Assembly: GCF_014643835.1 (NCBI RefSeq)
Contig: NZ_BMKD01000002.1
Coordinates: forward strand, 248,001 to 312,000
Direction of reading: 5' to 3'
Length of the DNA: 64,000 bases
DNA from: Mucilaginibacter rubeus
Lineage (GTDB): Bacteria > Bacteroidota > Bacteroidia > Sphingobacteriales > Sphingobacteriaceae
The notes below the pieces were generated by a model. The model saw only the letters and a program-made list of their open reading frames with translations. It had not been told where the DNA came from and made no database searches. The translations under genes were made by a program, and so were the position numbers. Position 1 is the stretch's first letter. Every line of letters starts with the position of its first letter. This document shows positions 27,950-37,729 of the stretch, one piece after another.

Positions 27950-29092
27950 ATGAAAAGAATCATCATTTATATACCCCTGCTGGCCATGGCTGCCGGTATA
28001 CTTGTCACGGGTTGCTCATCAAAAGCTAAAACCAGTAACGAAGCCACTGCGGCAGATACACTGCAATTACCAGTGCTTACTTTAAATACAAGAGATACCG
28101 TTCTTCAAAAATCATACGTTGCCGACATCCAGGCACAGAAAAACATCGAGATCCGTTCACGTGTTCGCGGCTTCCTCGAAAAAATATACATCGATGAAGG
28201 AAAGCAGGTAAAAAAAGGCCAGCTTTTATTTAAACTTAACGACCAGGAATTTAAAGTAAACCTGTCAAAAGCTAAAGCCGCGTTAAGTAATGCCATGGCT
28301 GCTGCCAAAGCAACTGAACTCGAGGTAGCAAGGGTTAAGCTACTGGTTGACAAGAAAGTAATCTCCAAATCAGAACTGGAAGTTGCTGAATCAAAGATGA
28401 GCGCTGACCGGGCAACTATTGAAGAAGCACGCTCGATGGTGCAAAGCGCCGAAGACCAACTGGCTTACACTTACATCCGTGCGCCGTTTGATGGCATCAT
28501 CGACAGGATACCGCTTAAATCGGGTAGTTTGATTGATGAGGGAACCCTACTTACAAGTTTATCGGATATCAGTTCGATGTATGCTTATTTCAGTTTCCCT
28601 GAAAATGAATACCTGCAATACATCCGCAAAAAAGAATCGGCACCGGGCCAAACAAGTGATAAGGTTAAACTGGTATTAGCCGATGGGCTGGACTTCCCCT
28701 ACCAGGGCGAAATAGAAACTGTAGAAGCAGAAATTGAACAAAAAACAGGTTCTATCAACTTCAGGGCGAAGTTTCCTAACCCTAACAAGCTGTTAAGGCA
28801 TGGCGCTACCGGTAAACTTTTTATCTCTACTAAAGCCGATAGCGTGATCATGGTGCCACAGCAGTCGGTGTTTGATATCCAGGATAAAAGTTACGTATAC
28901 ATAGTCGACAAGGATAATAAACTACATATGCAAGCCTTTTCGCCGCAAACTCGTTTTTCTACCTATTACATTGTAAAAGACGGCTTAAAGGCAGGCGACA
29001 GAATCTTGTACCAGGGAGCGCAGAACGTACGTGACGGCATGATCATTAAACCAGGGAAAATGGCAAAAGATTCGTTGCTGGCAATGAAATAA
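27950..29092 (+). CDS. RND efflux periplasmic adaptor (second system)
   Basis: A 380-residue membrane fusion protein with a lipoprotein signal (GILVTGCSSK, Cys22). Barrel-sandwich motifs are clear: IEIRSRVRGFLEKIYIDEGKQVKKGQ, then a helical hairpin, then TYIRAPFDGIIDRIPLKSGSLI. Domain order and length match the adaptor at 21059-22231, to which it is paralogous. First of three genes: adaptor, pump, channel. Confidence 0.94.
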   Translation: MKRIIIYIPLLAMAAGILVTGCSSKAKTSNEATAADTLQLPVLTLNTRDTVLQKSYVADIQAQKNIEIRSRVRGFLEKIYIDEGKQVKKGQLLFKLNDQEFKVNLSKAKAALSNAMAAAKATELEVARVKLLVDKKVISKSELEVAESKMSADRATIEEARSMVQSAEDQLAYTYIRAPFDGIIDRIPLKSGSLIDEGTLLTSLSDISSMYAYFSFPENEYLQYIRKKESAPGQTSDKVKLVLADGLDFPYQGEIETVEAEIEQKTGSINFRAKFPNPNKLLRHGATGKLFISTKADSVIMVPQQSVFDIQDKSYVYIVDKDNKLHMQAFSPQTRFSTYYIVKDGLKAGDRILYQGAQNVRDGMIIKPGKMAKDSLLAMK

Positions 29093-29169
29093 TTTATTGC
29101 TGATGTTTCCTTTTTCCGGCTGCGTAAAACGCGCGGCACGGGTTTATTGTACACTTACCCTAACAAACT

Positions 29170-32100
29170 ATGTTCGAAACTTTTATAAAGCGACCAGTGC
29201 TGTCGCTTGTTATCTCATTGATAATTACCATGCTGGGTGTGCTGGCGTTGATAACGCTGCCCGTTACCCAGTTTCCTGATATTGTACCGCCATCGGTAAC
29301 AGTAACGGCCAACTACACCGGTGCCAATGCCGAGGTGTGCGCCAAAGCTGTGGCTACCCCGTTGGAACGCGCTATTAACGGTGTGCCCGGCATGACCTAC
29401 ATGTCGACCGTTTGCAGTAACGATGGCTTAACGGTGATCCAGATCTACTTTAATGTTGGGGTTGACCCCGACCAAGCCGCGGTTAACGTTCAAAACCGCG
29501 TAGCCACCATTATTGACGAAATGCCGGAAGAAGTGATCAAAGCCGGTGTTACTACAGAAAAAGAAGTAAACAGTATGCTGATGTACCTGAACATCATGAG
29601 CCAGGATACCAGCATGGACGAAAAATTCATCTATAACTTCACCGATATCAACGTTTTACAGGAACTTAAACGAATTGATGGTGTAGGCCGTGCCGAGATC
29701 ATGGGCGCCAAAGAATACTCAATGCGGGTATGGCTTAAGCCAGACAGGATGATGGCCTACAAGGTATCAACCGATGAGGTGATAGATGCCATCCGTGCGC
29801 AAAACGTTGAAGCCGCACCGGGTAAAACCGGCCAAAGCTCAGATAAAACCCCTCAGATGCTGCAATATGTATTGCGCTATCCGGGTAAATTCTTTGAGCC
29901 AAAACAATACGAAAACATTGTGATCCGTGCCGAGGAAGACGGTTCGGTATTAAGATTGAAAGAAATTGCTGATGTTGAATTCGGTTCCCTAACCTACAGT
30001 ATGGTATCCAATACTGATGGCAAGCCTTCGGCATCAATCATGATAAAACAACGCCCCGGTTCTAATGCCCGCGAGGTGATCAACAACATTAAAACCCGCA
30101 TGGCCGAGCTTAAAGAAAGCTCATTTCCGGCCGGGATGACCTTTAACGTAAACTATGATGTATCACGCTTTTTGGATGCATCCATACATGAAGTATTACG
30201 TACGCTGGTTGAGGCTTTCATCCTGGTTTTCATTGTAGTATTCATTTTTCTGCAGGATTTCCGGTCGACGTTAATTCCCGCCCTGGCTGTACCTGTAGCT
30301 CTCATCGGTTCACTGTTTTTTATGCAGATGCTGGGGTTCTCTATCAACCTGCTCACGCTCTTCGCCTTGGTGTTAGCCATCGGTATTGTGGTAGATAACG
30401 CGATTGTAGTAGTTGAAGCCGTGCACGTAAAAATGACCGAAAACCACATGAACGCCATGGATGCCACCATCAGCGCCATGCGCGAGATCAGCGGAGCTAT
30501 TGTGGCTATCACACTGGTCATGTCGGCTGTGTTTGTTCCGGTCGCCTTTATGTCGGGGCCTGTTGGAGTATTTTACCGGCAGTTTTCGCTTACGCTGGCT
30601 ATTTCCATTGTGATATCGGGCGTCAATGCTTTGACGCTGACCCCTGCCCTTTGTGCCATCATGCTCAAGCACAACCATGCGCCTAAAAAGAAAAACCTGA
30701 TGCAGCGCTTTTTTGGCGGTTTTAATGATAAATACAACAGGTTACAAGGCAGGTATGCAACCTTCATGACCTACCTTTCGCCGCGCAGGGGTATTACTTT
30801 GATATTGCTGGCGGGCTTCTTTATCCTTACCTGGGGAACCAGTGCTATTTTGCCAACGGGCTTTATCCCAACTGAAGACCAGGGTATGCTTTACGTGAAC
30901 GTAACCACCCCGGCAGGTGCTACAGTTGAGCGTACCGAACAGGTGCTGAAAGAGATTGAAGCCAAAACCAAATCGATGAAATCTATAGAATCGGTTTCAA
31001 CCCTTTCGGGTTACAGCTTGGTGAATGAGATTGCCGGTGCATCGTACGGCATGGCCATGATCAACCTTAAACCATGGGATGAGCGCAGTGAATCATTAGA
31101 CGATATCATCGCCGAACTAACCGCTAAAACGAAGAATATCGGCGATGCATCTATTCAGTTCTTTCCCCCGCCTACCGTACCGGGCTTTGGTAACGCCAGC
31201 GGTTTCGAGATAAGGGTACTTGATAAAAGCGGCCAGGGCGATTTGCAGAAAGCTGCCGATGTAACCAAAAACTTTGTAAATGCGCTTAACGCTTCACCGG
31301 AAATTGCCGGGGCATTTACCAGCTTCGATCCTAACTTCCCGCAGTATATGATCTCTGTCGACCAGCAAACGGCAGCCCAAAAGGGCATTACGATTGATAA
31401 AGCCATGTCGACCCTGCAAACGTTGATGGGGAGCTTCTATGCTTCCAATTTCATCCGTTTCGGGCAGATGTACAAAGTGATGGTACAGGCCTCGCCCGAA
31501 TACAGGTCGCGCCCGGAGGATGTACTTAACCTGCAGGTTAAGAACGATAAAGGCGAGATGGTACCTTTCTCCACCTTCATTAAAATGGAAAAAGTATTTG
31601 GCCCCGAACAACTTACCCGCTATAATATGTACACGTCGGCCATGGTTACCGGCGATGCAGACAAAGGCTTCAGCAGCGGCGATGCCATTAAAGCCATTGA
31701 ACGTATTGCTGCCGAAAAACTGCCGAAAGGCTATGCCTTTGAATGGTCGGGTATGACGCGCGAGCAGATCCTTTCAGGTAACCAGGCTATTTACATCTTT
31801 GTGATCTGTTTGATCTTTGTTTATCTGCTGCTGGCTGCCCAATACGAAAGCTTTTTGCTGCCGCTTCCGGTTATCCTTTCATTGCCTACAGGTATTTTCG
31901 GCGCGTTCTTCTTCCTGAAGATCACCGGGCTCGAAAACAACATTTATGCCCAGGTGGCACTGGTAATGCTTATCGGCTTGTTAGGTAAAAATGCCATCCT
32001 TATTGTTGAGTTCGCTATCCAGCGGCAAAAAGAAGGATTGAGCGTGCTAAAAGCCGCTATTGAAGGTGCAGTATCCCGTTTACGGCCAATCCTCATGACC

Positions 32101-32334
32101 TCGCTGGCGTTCATAGCCGGTTTGATCCCGCTTTGCGTAGCCAGTGGCGCCGGCGCTATGGGTAACCGTTCTATCGGTACCGCTGCTGCCGGAGGGATGC
32201 TGATGGGAACTATTTTCGGATTGATCCTTATTCCGGGTTTGTATGTCATCTTCGCCGGTTTGGCCGAACGAAATAAAAAGAAGAAGCCGGGCACAGAAGT
32301 AACTCATCATGAGCTCGATATCGTTAATAATTAA
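29170..32334 (+). CDS. RND efflux pump, HAE-1-like, with Asp-Asn proton-relay variant
   Basis: A 1054-residue pump with the normal 12-segment layout. The relay motif in segment 4 reads GIVVDNAIVVVEAV: D409 is kept, but N410 stands where AcrB has its second essential Asp (D408). The lysine partner in LGKNAILIVEFA is kept. GFGNASGFEIRVLD and other porter-domain motifs are normal. The D-N arrangement is a recognised subtype of RND pumps, so the protein is probably active, perhaps with different coupling. It starts 77 bp after the adaptor and ends 12 bp before the channel. Confidence 0.95.
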   Translation: MFETFIKRPVLSLVISLIITMLGVLALITLPVTQFPDIVPPSVTVTANYTGANAEVCAKAVATPLERAINGVPGMTYMSTVCSNDGLTVIQIYFNVGVDPDQAAVNVQNRVATIIDEMPEEVIKAGVTTEKEVNSMLMYLNIMSQDTSMDEKFIYNFTDINVLQELKRIDGVGRAEIMGAKEYSMRVWLKPDRMMAYKVSTDEVIDAIRAQNVEAAPGKTGQSSDKTPQMLQYVLRYPGKFFEPKQYENIVIRAEEDGSVLRLKEIADVEFGSLTYSMVSNTDGKPSASIMIKQRPGSNAREVINNIKTRMAELKESSFPAGMTFNVNYDVSRFLDASIHEVLRTLVEAFILVFIVVFIFLQDFRSTLIPALAVPVALIGSLFFMQMLGFSINLLTLFALVLAIGIVVDNAIVVVEAVHVKMTENHMNAMDATISAMREISGAIVAITLVMSAVFVPVAFMSGPVGVFYRQFSLTLAISIVISGVNALTLTPALCAIMLKHNHAPKKKNLMQRFFGGFNDKYNRLQGRYATFMTYLSPRRGITLILLAGFFILTWGTSAILPTGFIPTEDQGMLYVNVTTPAGATVERTEQVLKEIEAKTKSMKSIESVSTLSGYSLVNEIAGASYGMAMINLKPWDERSESLDDIIAELTAKTKNIGDASIQFFPPPTVPGFGNASGFEIRVLDKSGQGDLQKAADVTKNFVNALNASPEIAGAFTSFDPNFPQYMISVDQQTAAQKGITIDKAMSTLQTLMGSFYASNFIRFGQMYKVMVQASPEYRSRPEDVLNLQVKNDKGEMVPFSTFIKMEKVFGPEQLTRYNMYTSAMVTGDADKGFSSGDAIKAIERIAAEKLPKGYAFEWSGMTREQILSGNQAIYIFVICLIFVYLLLAAQYESFLLPLPVILSLPTGIFGAFFFLKITGLENNIYAQVALVMLIGLLGKNAILIVEFAIQRQKEGLSVLKAAIEGAVSRLRPILMTSLAFIAGLIPLCVASGAGAMGNRSIGTAAAGGMLMGTIFGLILIPGLYVIFAGLAERNKKKKPGTEVTHHELDIVNN

Positions 32335-32346
32335 TTAATATCTGCA

Positions 32347-33792
32347 ATGCTAAAAAAAGCAATTTTCTATATATTTAATACGGCACTTTTGGTAGTGATC
32401 ATGGCCGGCTGTAAAAGTTACAAACCGGTCACGGGCCAGGAAGTGGCTGCTAATCTGCCATCGTCATTCAATAACAGTACTGATACGGTAACAATTGCGG
32501 CCTTACCAATAGGCCAGTTTTTTGCCGATCAGAGGCTCGTTAACCTGATTGACACAGCCCTTAAAGCAAACCCTGATTTGTTAAGCGCCCTGCAAAGGGT
32601 TGAAGCCGCGCGGGCCAATCTACGGTTCAACGCCTCAAAGCTTTTACCTACCATAAACCTGGCCGCCAACGCAGGGGTTGAAAAATATGGTGATTATACC
32701 CAAAACGGCGTAGGTAATTACGACACCAATTTTTCAAATAACATCAATAGCGATCAGCATATCCCCAATCCTGTACCTAACTATTTCCTGGGCTTTCAAA
32801 GCTCGTGGGAGGTTGACCTTTGGGGCAAGCTAAACAACCAGAAAAAGGCCGCCTTTGCCCGTTTCCTGGCCAGCCAAAGCGGATATCGCCTGGTAACAAC
32901 AGCCCTCACTGCCCAAATTGCAGGGCTTTATTACCAGTTACTGGCTTACGATACCGAATTAGGCATCATCAAAAAAAACATCAGGCTGCAGGAACACGCC
33001 CTGGAGATCGTTAAAATCCAAAAACTGGGTGGCCGCGCTACGGAGTTGGCTGTGCAGCAATTTGAAGCGCAGTTGGCCCGTACCAAAGGTTTGGAGTTTA
33101 CCACCCGCCAGCAGATCACCGAAACCGAAAATCAACTCCGCTTTTTAACCGGAAGTTATACCGGCATGGTAACACGGGACACCTCTATCATGAAAACGAA
33201 ACTACCGGTGGTTGTTGGTACAGGAGTTCCATCGCAAATGTTACTGAACCGCCCGGATATCCGAAGTGCGGAGCTGGAGCTTACCGCCATGAACGCGGAT
33301 ATCAAAGCGGCAAGGGCAAACTTTTTCCCTACTTTAACTTTAACTCCTTATGTTGGCTATAACAGCTTCAGGGCAAACCTGTTGTTTGATCCGGCTTCGT
33401 TTACTTATGGTATTTTAGGGGGCATCACCGCTCCGATTTTTAACCGCAAAGCAATCAAAGCCGAATATGAGCGGACTATAGCTGAACAGAAAATAGCGGT
33501 GTACAACTATCAAAAAAGTATCCTTTCCGGTTTCCAGGAAGTAAAGAATAATTTGAGCGGGATAGAGAATTTTAACCGCGCTTTTGAATTTAAACAACAG
33601 GAGCTGCAATCGCTAAACAATGCCTTGTCTGTAGCTAACGATCTGTACCTTGTTGGCCGGGCCAATTATTTAGAGATCATCACAGCCCAGCGCAGCGTAC
33701 TTGACGCCGAGCTTGAACTGGCCGGTATTAAGCGGGATATTTTCTTAAGCTCGGTTAATTTATACCAGGCTGTGGGCGGTGGTTGGAGATAA
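32347..33792 (+). CDS. Outer-membrane efflux channel lipoprotein (second system)
   Basis: A 481-residue TolC/OprM-type channel with a lipoprotein signal (VVIMAGCKSYK, Cys22). The middle repeat (LLNRPDIRSAELELTAMNADIKAARANFFPTLTL) and the C-terminal AVGGGW are the usual family marks and resemble the paralogue at 16406-17815. The N-terminal insert at about 85-135, rich in Asn and Gly, is longer than in that paralogue. The operon ends with a terminator 22 bp downstream. Confidence 0.94.
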   Translation: MLKKAIFYIFNTALLVVIMAGCKSYKPVTGQEVAANLPSSFNNSTDTVTIAALPIGQFFADQRLVNLIDTALKANPDLLSALQRVEAARANLRFNASKLLPTINLAANAGVEKYGDYTQNGVGNYDTNFSNNINSDQHIPNPVPNYFLGFQSSWEVDLWGKLNNQKKAAFARFLASQSGYRLVTTALTAQIAGLYYQLLAYDTELGIIKKNIRLQEHALEIVKIQKLGGRATELAVQQFEAQLARTKGLEFTTRQQITETENQLRFLTGSYTGMVTRDTSIMKTKLPVVVGTGVPSQMLLNRPDIRSAELELTAMNADIKAARANFFPTLTLTPYVGYNSFRANLLFDPASFTYGILGGITAPIFNRKAIKAEYERTIAEQKIAVYNYQKSILSGFQEVKNNLSGIENFNRAFEFKQQELQSLNNALSVANDLYLVGRANYLEIITAQRSVLDAELELAGIKRDIFLSSVNLYQAVGGGWR

Positions 33793-33813
33793 ATAGATAG
33801 ATAACATTAATAG

Positions 33814-33843
33814 AAAAAGGGTACTTATTTAGGTACCTTTTTT
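33814..33843 (+). terminator. Terminator of the second RND efflux operon
   Basis: An A-rich arm with GGTAC (33814-33824) pairs with GTACC plus six T residues (33833-33843), with one G-U pair. Stem followed by T-run; it lies 22 nt after the channel stop codon. Confidence 0.8.
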
Positions 33844-33883
33844 GTTTCTATGGGTCATCAAAAGCGTGGAAATGTGCGATTCC

Positions 33884-33931
33884 CCTCTTGAGAGGTTGTA
33901 GGGCGTGTTTCAGCATTTTTGCTAAACACGC
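33884..33931. repeat. Hairpin-rich non-coding element
   Basis: Two hairpins in a row: CCTCT/AGAGG (33884-33895), and GCGTGTTT paired with AAACACGC (33903-33910 with 33924-33931) around an inner AGC/GCT stem. GTGTTTC motifs recur just outside. It looks like an interspersed repeat, not a gene; no other copy is in the window. Confidence 0.45.
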
Positions 33932-34017
33932 AGCAGAAACACCCTTGCCGTCGCTCTTTTCCTGCGCGCCGCCTCTCTGCCCACAAAATTGTTGCGTATA
34001 ATCAGCAAGGCGTTTGT

Positions 34018-34082
34018 TTTGCCCCTCTGGGGCAAAGGATATTTCTATTTTTCAGCTACAAACCTTTTGCACCTCTGGTGCA
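34018..34082 (+). repeat. 65-nt double-hairpin element, copy 1
   Basis: Order: hairpin TTTGCCCC-TCT-GGGGCAAA, then GGATA, a 14-nt spacer, CTACAAACCTTTT, then hairpin TGCACC-TCT-GGTGCA. Both hairpins share CC-TCT-GG at the tip. A second copy of identical length lies at 34133-34197 in the opposite orientation. The layout resembles REP-type elements; no RAYT transposase gene is present here. Confidence 0.7.
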
Positions 34083-34132
34083 CCTGTTTTTAAGCGCGTC
34101 TAAAGTAATACCGGTCTGTTAAATAGTAAAAG

Positions 34133-34197
34133 TCCCCCAGAGGGGGAAAAGGTTTGTAGAATAGCATCCTACCCTTATCCGAACCCCAGAGGGGTTC
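34133..34197 (-). repeat. 65-nt double-hairpin element, copy 2, inverted
   Basis: Read on the minus strand: hairpin GAACCCC-TCT-GGGGTTC, GGATA, a 16-nt spacer, CTACAAACCTTTT, hairpin TCCCCC-TCT-GGGGGA. Stem bases differ from copy 1 but pairing is kept on both sides, while the linkers GGATA and CTACAAACCTTTT are identical. The 50 bp between the copies shows nothing else. Confidence 0.7.
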
Positions 34198-34431
34198 AAC
34201 TAACCTGATTACTAAATTGGCAACAGCTATTTGACCATTATTTTGCGGGTGAGCTTAAACTTTCAGGGAGGGAATTGAAAAATACACGCCACACCCGTCA
34301 CAAATCCATTACACAAATCAAATTACATCGCAATAATATTAACCAGTAGTATAAATTGCTTAATATAGTGGTTCCGGTGTTTACCAAACGAAGCACCGGT
34401 TGACTGACTAATACTTAAACAATTAACACAA

Positions 34432-37290
34432 ATGATCAAACTTTTAAAGCATGCATTGATCACTCCATCAATTGCTGTACTGGCGTTTAACGCGGTTGCC
34501 CAAACCGCCGCGCAACCAAAGCTTATTGAAAAGGTTACCCGTAAGGGAACCGAGCTGGTGATCCCCTATGAAAAATATGTATTACCTAATGGCCTTACGG
34601 TTATTTTGGCCGAAGACCACTCCGATCCGCTGGTTCATGTGGATATCACCTATCACGTAGGTTCGGCACGTGAGGAGATCGGTAAATCAGGCTTCGCCCA
34701 CTTTTTTGAGCACATGATGTTTCAGGGGTCAGATCATGTAGCCAATGGCGATCATTTTAAGATCATCACCGAAGCCGGCGGTACCCTAAACGGTTCAACT
34801 AACCGCGACCGTACCAACTATTATGAAACCGTACCCGCCAATCAGCTGGAAAAAATGCTTTGGCTGGAGTCGGACAGGATGGGCTTCCTGCTCGATGCTG
34901 TCACCCAACAAAAATTTGAGGTGCAGCGTGCAACCGTAAAAAACGAACGCGGGCAAAACTACGATAACCGCCCATACGGTTTAGTTAGCCAGTATGCATC
35001 AAAAACACTTTATCCATACGGCCACCCATATTCATGGCTTACCATTGGCTATATTGAGGAGCTGAATAAAGTAGGCGTAAACGATCTTAAAAACTTTTTC
35101 CTGAGATGGTACGGCCCTAATAATGCCACGCTAACCATTGGCGGCGATCTTAACCCAAAACAAACCCTTGCCTGGGTGAGCAAATATTTTGGCGGGATCC
35201 CAAGAGGTCCTGTGGTAAAGAATATGTCTTTACCTGCACCTGTGTTAAAGGCCGACAGGTATGTATCCTACACGGATAATTACGCCAAGTTCCCCTTGTT
35301 ATCTGTAAGCTATCCGGGCGTAAAGATCTATGATAAAGACATGTCGCCTCTTGATGCTTTATCGGCCATCATCGGCCAGGGCCGTAACTCTATCTTTTAC
35401 AAAAACTTTGTAAAAACCCGTAAGGCGGCACAGGCCACCATGAGTTCATCCAATACCGAACTGGCCGGTGAGATCAGCATGCGGGTTGTACCTTTCCCTG
35501 GTCAAACTTTAGGTGATGCAAAAAAACTGGTAGATGAATCCTTAGCCGAGTTTGAGAAAAAAGGTGTAAGTGATGATGACCTGGCCCGCTTTAAAGCCAC
35601 TGCCGAAGCCGATTATATCAACAGTTTATCGAGCGTAAGCGGTAAAGTATCTGAACTGGCGCAGGCACAAACCTTTACCGGTAACCCCAACCAAATTGGC
35701 CGCGAACTTGCTGCTATCCGGGCGGTAACCAAAGAGGATGTAATGCGCGTTTATAACCAGTACATTAAAGGTAAACCGGCGGTAATATTAAGCGTATTGC
35801 CTAAAGGCGGTAACCTGCAACCTGTAGCACCCGATAATTTTACTGTTGATACCACAGGTTACAAAGCACCGGATTATGGCTATAATGGTTTAACCTATCA
35901 CAAGCCTAAAGATAGTTTTGATCGTGCCGCAAAACCGGGCGTTGGCTCTAACCCGGCCATTAAAGTTCCGGCTATATGGTCGGCCAATACACCAAATGGC
36001 ATCAATATCATCGGTACTCAAAATAACGAGATCCCATCGGTATCTATGTCGATCTCTATTAAAGGCGGTGGTTTGTTTGCCATCAACAACCCATCAAAAG
36101 CGGGTTTGGCAGGTATTGTCGGCCGTATGATGAATGAAGAAACCCAGAAATACACTGCCGAAGATTTCAACTCCGAACTGGATAAACTGGGCAGCAGTAT
36201 CACTTTTTATGCCAGTTTAGATCAGATTGATGCTGAGGTATCGTCGCTTACCAAAAACCTGGGCAAGACAATGTCCCTGCTCGAAGAAAGGTTATATCAC
36301 CCGAAATTTACCCAGGACGCGCTCGACAGGATCAAGAAGCAAACTTTGGAAGGCTTTAAACAAGCTAAAACCCAACCTGCAGGCGTAGCCAGCACAGTTT
36401 ACAGCAAAATCCTTTATGGTACCGATAACGTACGCACTTACGCCGCGGGCGGTAATGAAGAAACTGTTGCAGGTATAACATTGCAGGATGTTCAGGACTA
36501 TTACGATAAAAACTTTTCGCCATCGTTAACCAAAATTGTTGTGGTAGGCGATGTTAGCGAGGCATCTGCAAAAAGCGCGCTCGCTTTCCTCAATACCTGG
36601 AAGGATAAAAAGGTGACCATCCCGGCTCCTGCTGAGGGTAAAACATTTGATAAAACCACTTTATACCTGGTTGATATCCCAGGCGCGGCACAATCTGAGA
36701 TCCGTATTGGGTATCTGGATAAACTAAACTATGATGCAACAGGCGATTATTATAAGCTGAACATAGCTAACTACATTTTAGGAGGCGCTTTCAACAGTCA
36801 CATCAATCTTAACCTGCGTGAGAAAAAAGGCTGGACATATGGAGCCCGTTCATCTTTCAGTTCGGGTAAATATGGCGGCGACTTCACCGCTTCGGCCGGC
36901 GTATTGGCTACGGCTACCGATAGCTCGGTGGTTGAGTTTATGAAGGAGATCACCAACTACCAAAAAACCGGGATTACACCCGAAGAATTGAAGTTCACCC
37001 AAACTTCTATCGGCCAGAGTGATGCCCGTCGTTATGAAACCAACGCCCAAAAAGCGGCGTTTTTATCGCGCATCCAGGAGTACAGCCTTAAACCTACTTT
37101 TGTTGACGAGCAAAGCAAGATACTATCGACCATTACTCCCGCCGAGATCAATGGGCTTGCTTCAAAATACCTCAATCCCGACAACATGATCATTTTGGTT
37201 GTTGGCGATAAGGCAAGGATCTATCCGGGCCTGCAAAAACTGGGCTACCCGATTGTTGAGCTTGATGCTGATGGCAAGCCAAAGCAATAA
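34432..37290 (+). CDS. M16-family zinc metallopeptidase, two-domain
   Basis: A 952-residue exported peptidase with a signal peptide at 1-24 (ends NAVAQ). The first M16 half holds the inverted zinc motif H90-F-F-E93-H94 and the distal ligand E172 in VKNERGQN. The second half (about 520-940) has the fold-typical segments (EERLYHPKFTQDALDRIKKQ, WTYGARSSFSS) but no HxxEH, so it is the usual catalytically silent partner. It degrades peptides in the periplasm; the natural substrate is unknown. Monocistronic, with a strong terminator 23 nt downstream. The 234 bp between the repeat pair and the ATG show no clear promoter element. Confidence 0.93.
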   Translation: MIKLLKHALITPSIAVLAFNAVAQTAAQPKLIEKVTRKGTELVIPYEKYVLPNGLTVILAEDHSDPLVHVDITYHVGSAREEIGKSGFAHFFEHMMFQGSDHVANGDHFKIITEAGGTLNGSTNRDRTNYYETVPANQLEKMLWLESDRMGFLLDAVTQQKFEVQRATVKNERGQNYDNRPYGLVSQYASKTLYPYGHPYSWLTIGYIEELNKVGVNDLKNFFLRWYGPNNATLTIGGDLNPKQTLAWVSKYFGGIPRGPVVKNMSLPAPVLKADRYVSYTDNYAKFPLLSVSYPGVKIYDKDMSPLDALSAIIGQGRNSIFYKNFVKTRKAAQATMSSSNTELAGEISMRVVPFPGQTLGDAKKLVDESLAEFEKKGVSDDDLARFKATAEADYINSLSSVSGKVSELAQAQTFTGNPNQIGRELAAIRAVTKEDVMRVYNQYIKGKPAVILSVLPKGGNLQPVAPDNFTVDTTGYKAPDYGYNGLTYHKPKDSFDRAAKPGVGSNPAIKVPAIWSANTPNGINIIGTQNNEIPSVSMSISIKGGGLFAINNPSKAGLAGIVGRMMNEETQKYTAEDFNSELDKLGSSITFYASLDQIDAEVSSLTKNLGKTMSLLEERLYHPKFTQDALDRIKKQTLEGFKQAKTQPAGVASTVYSKILYGTDNVRTYAAGGNEETVAGITLQDVQDYYDKNFSPSLTKIVVVGDVSEASAKSALAFLNTWKDKKVTIPAPAEGKTFDKTTLYLVDIPGAAQSEIRIGYLDKLNYDATGDYYKLNIANYILGGAFNSHINLNLREKKGWTYGARSSFSSGKYGGDFTASAGVLATATDSSVVEFMKEITNYQKTGITPEELKFTQTSIGQSDARRYETNAQKAAFLSRIQEYSLKPTFVDEQSKILSTITPAEINGLASKYLNPDNMIILVVGDKARIYPGLQKLGYPIVELDADGKPKQ

Positions 37291-37312
37291 ATTAACCTAA
37301 CAACAAGCGGAT

Positions 37313-37348
37313 AAATCCCTTATACCCTAACCGGTATAAGGGATTTTT
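37313..37348 (+). terminator. Terminator of the M16 peptidase gene
   Basis: A 12-bp perfect stem (ATCCCTTATACC/GGTATAAGGGAT) with a 6-nt loop, extended by A-T pairs and followed by a T-run. The 380 bp after it, up to the nuclease ATG at 37730, show no gene or clear motif. Confidence 0.93.
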
Positions 37349-37729
37349 ATTTAAAAAACCAATCCTTTACAGTTTAGCACCAACCCTGCAGGTGTTATTT
37401 ATGCCGCTGCTTTGCAACTGAAAAGTTACCATTCAAAACCTATTTACTAACATTGATTTAACCTAAATTGAATACACAAAGTTCAATTTTGAAAGGTTGA
37501 TATAGTGCTTATGGCAACTGCCAAAGCCGGTAATGGTAATATTTAAGTTTTAACTGTTAGCGTGCAAGCACTGCACCGGCCTTGTAATGGCACAATAATA
37601 TCCCAACAGGAGCATGTGAATGCGTATTCCTGTTTCTTTTAGTTCCCCTAAATCTTTCCGGTTTTAAAATTTACGCAGCGTAAACGCATTTGCTATGTAT
37701 TGTATCTATCTATCATAAAAAACAACATT

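Noticed and set aside
29097-29279. 60-codon plus-strand frame overlapping the second pump start
   Set aside because: Out of frame with the pump gene, which has a strong family start at 29170.
33919-34122. Reading frame of 67 codons in the repeat-rich gap
   Set aside because: It runs through the hairpin elements and their inverted copies; composition follows the repeats and not a protein.
37700-37729. TTG start for the nuclease lipoprotein
   Set aside because: ATG 37730 puts the lipoprotein signal at the N-terminus, the TTG does not.
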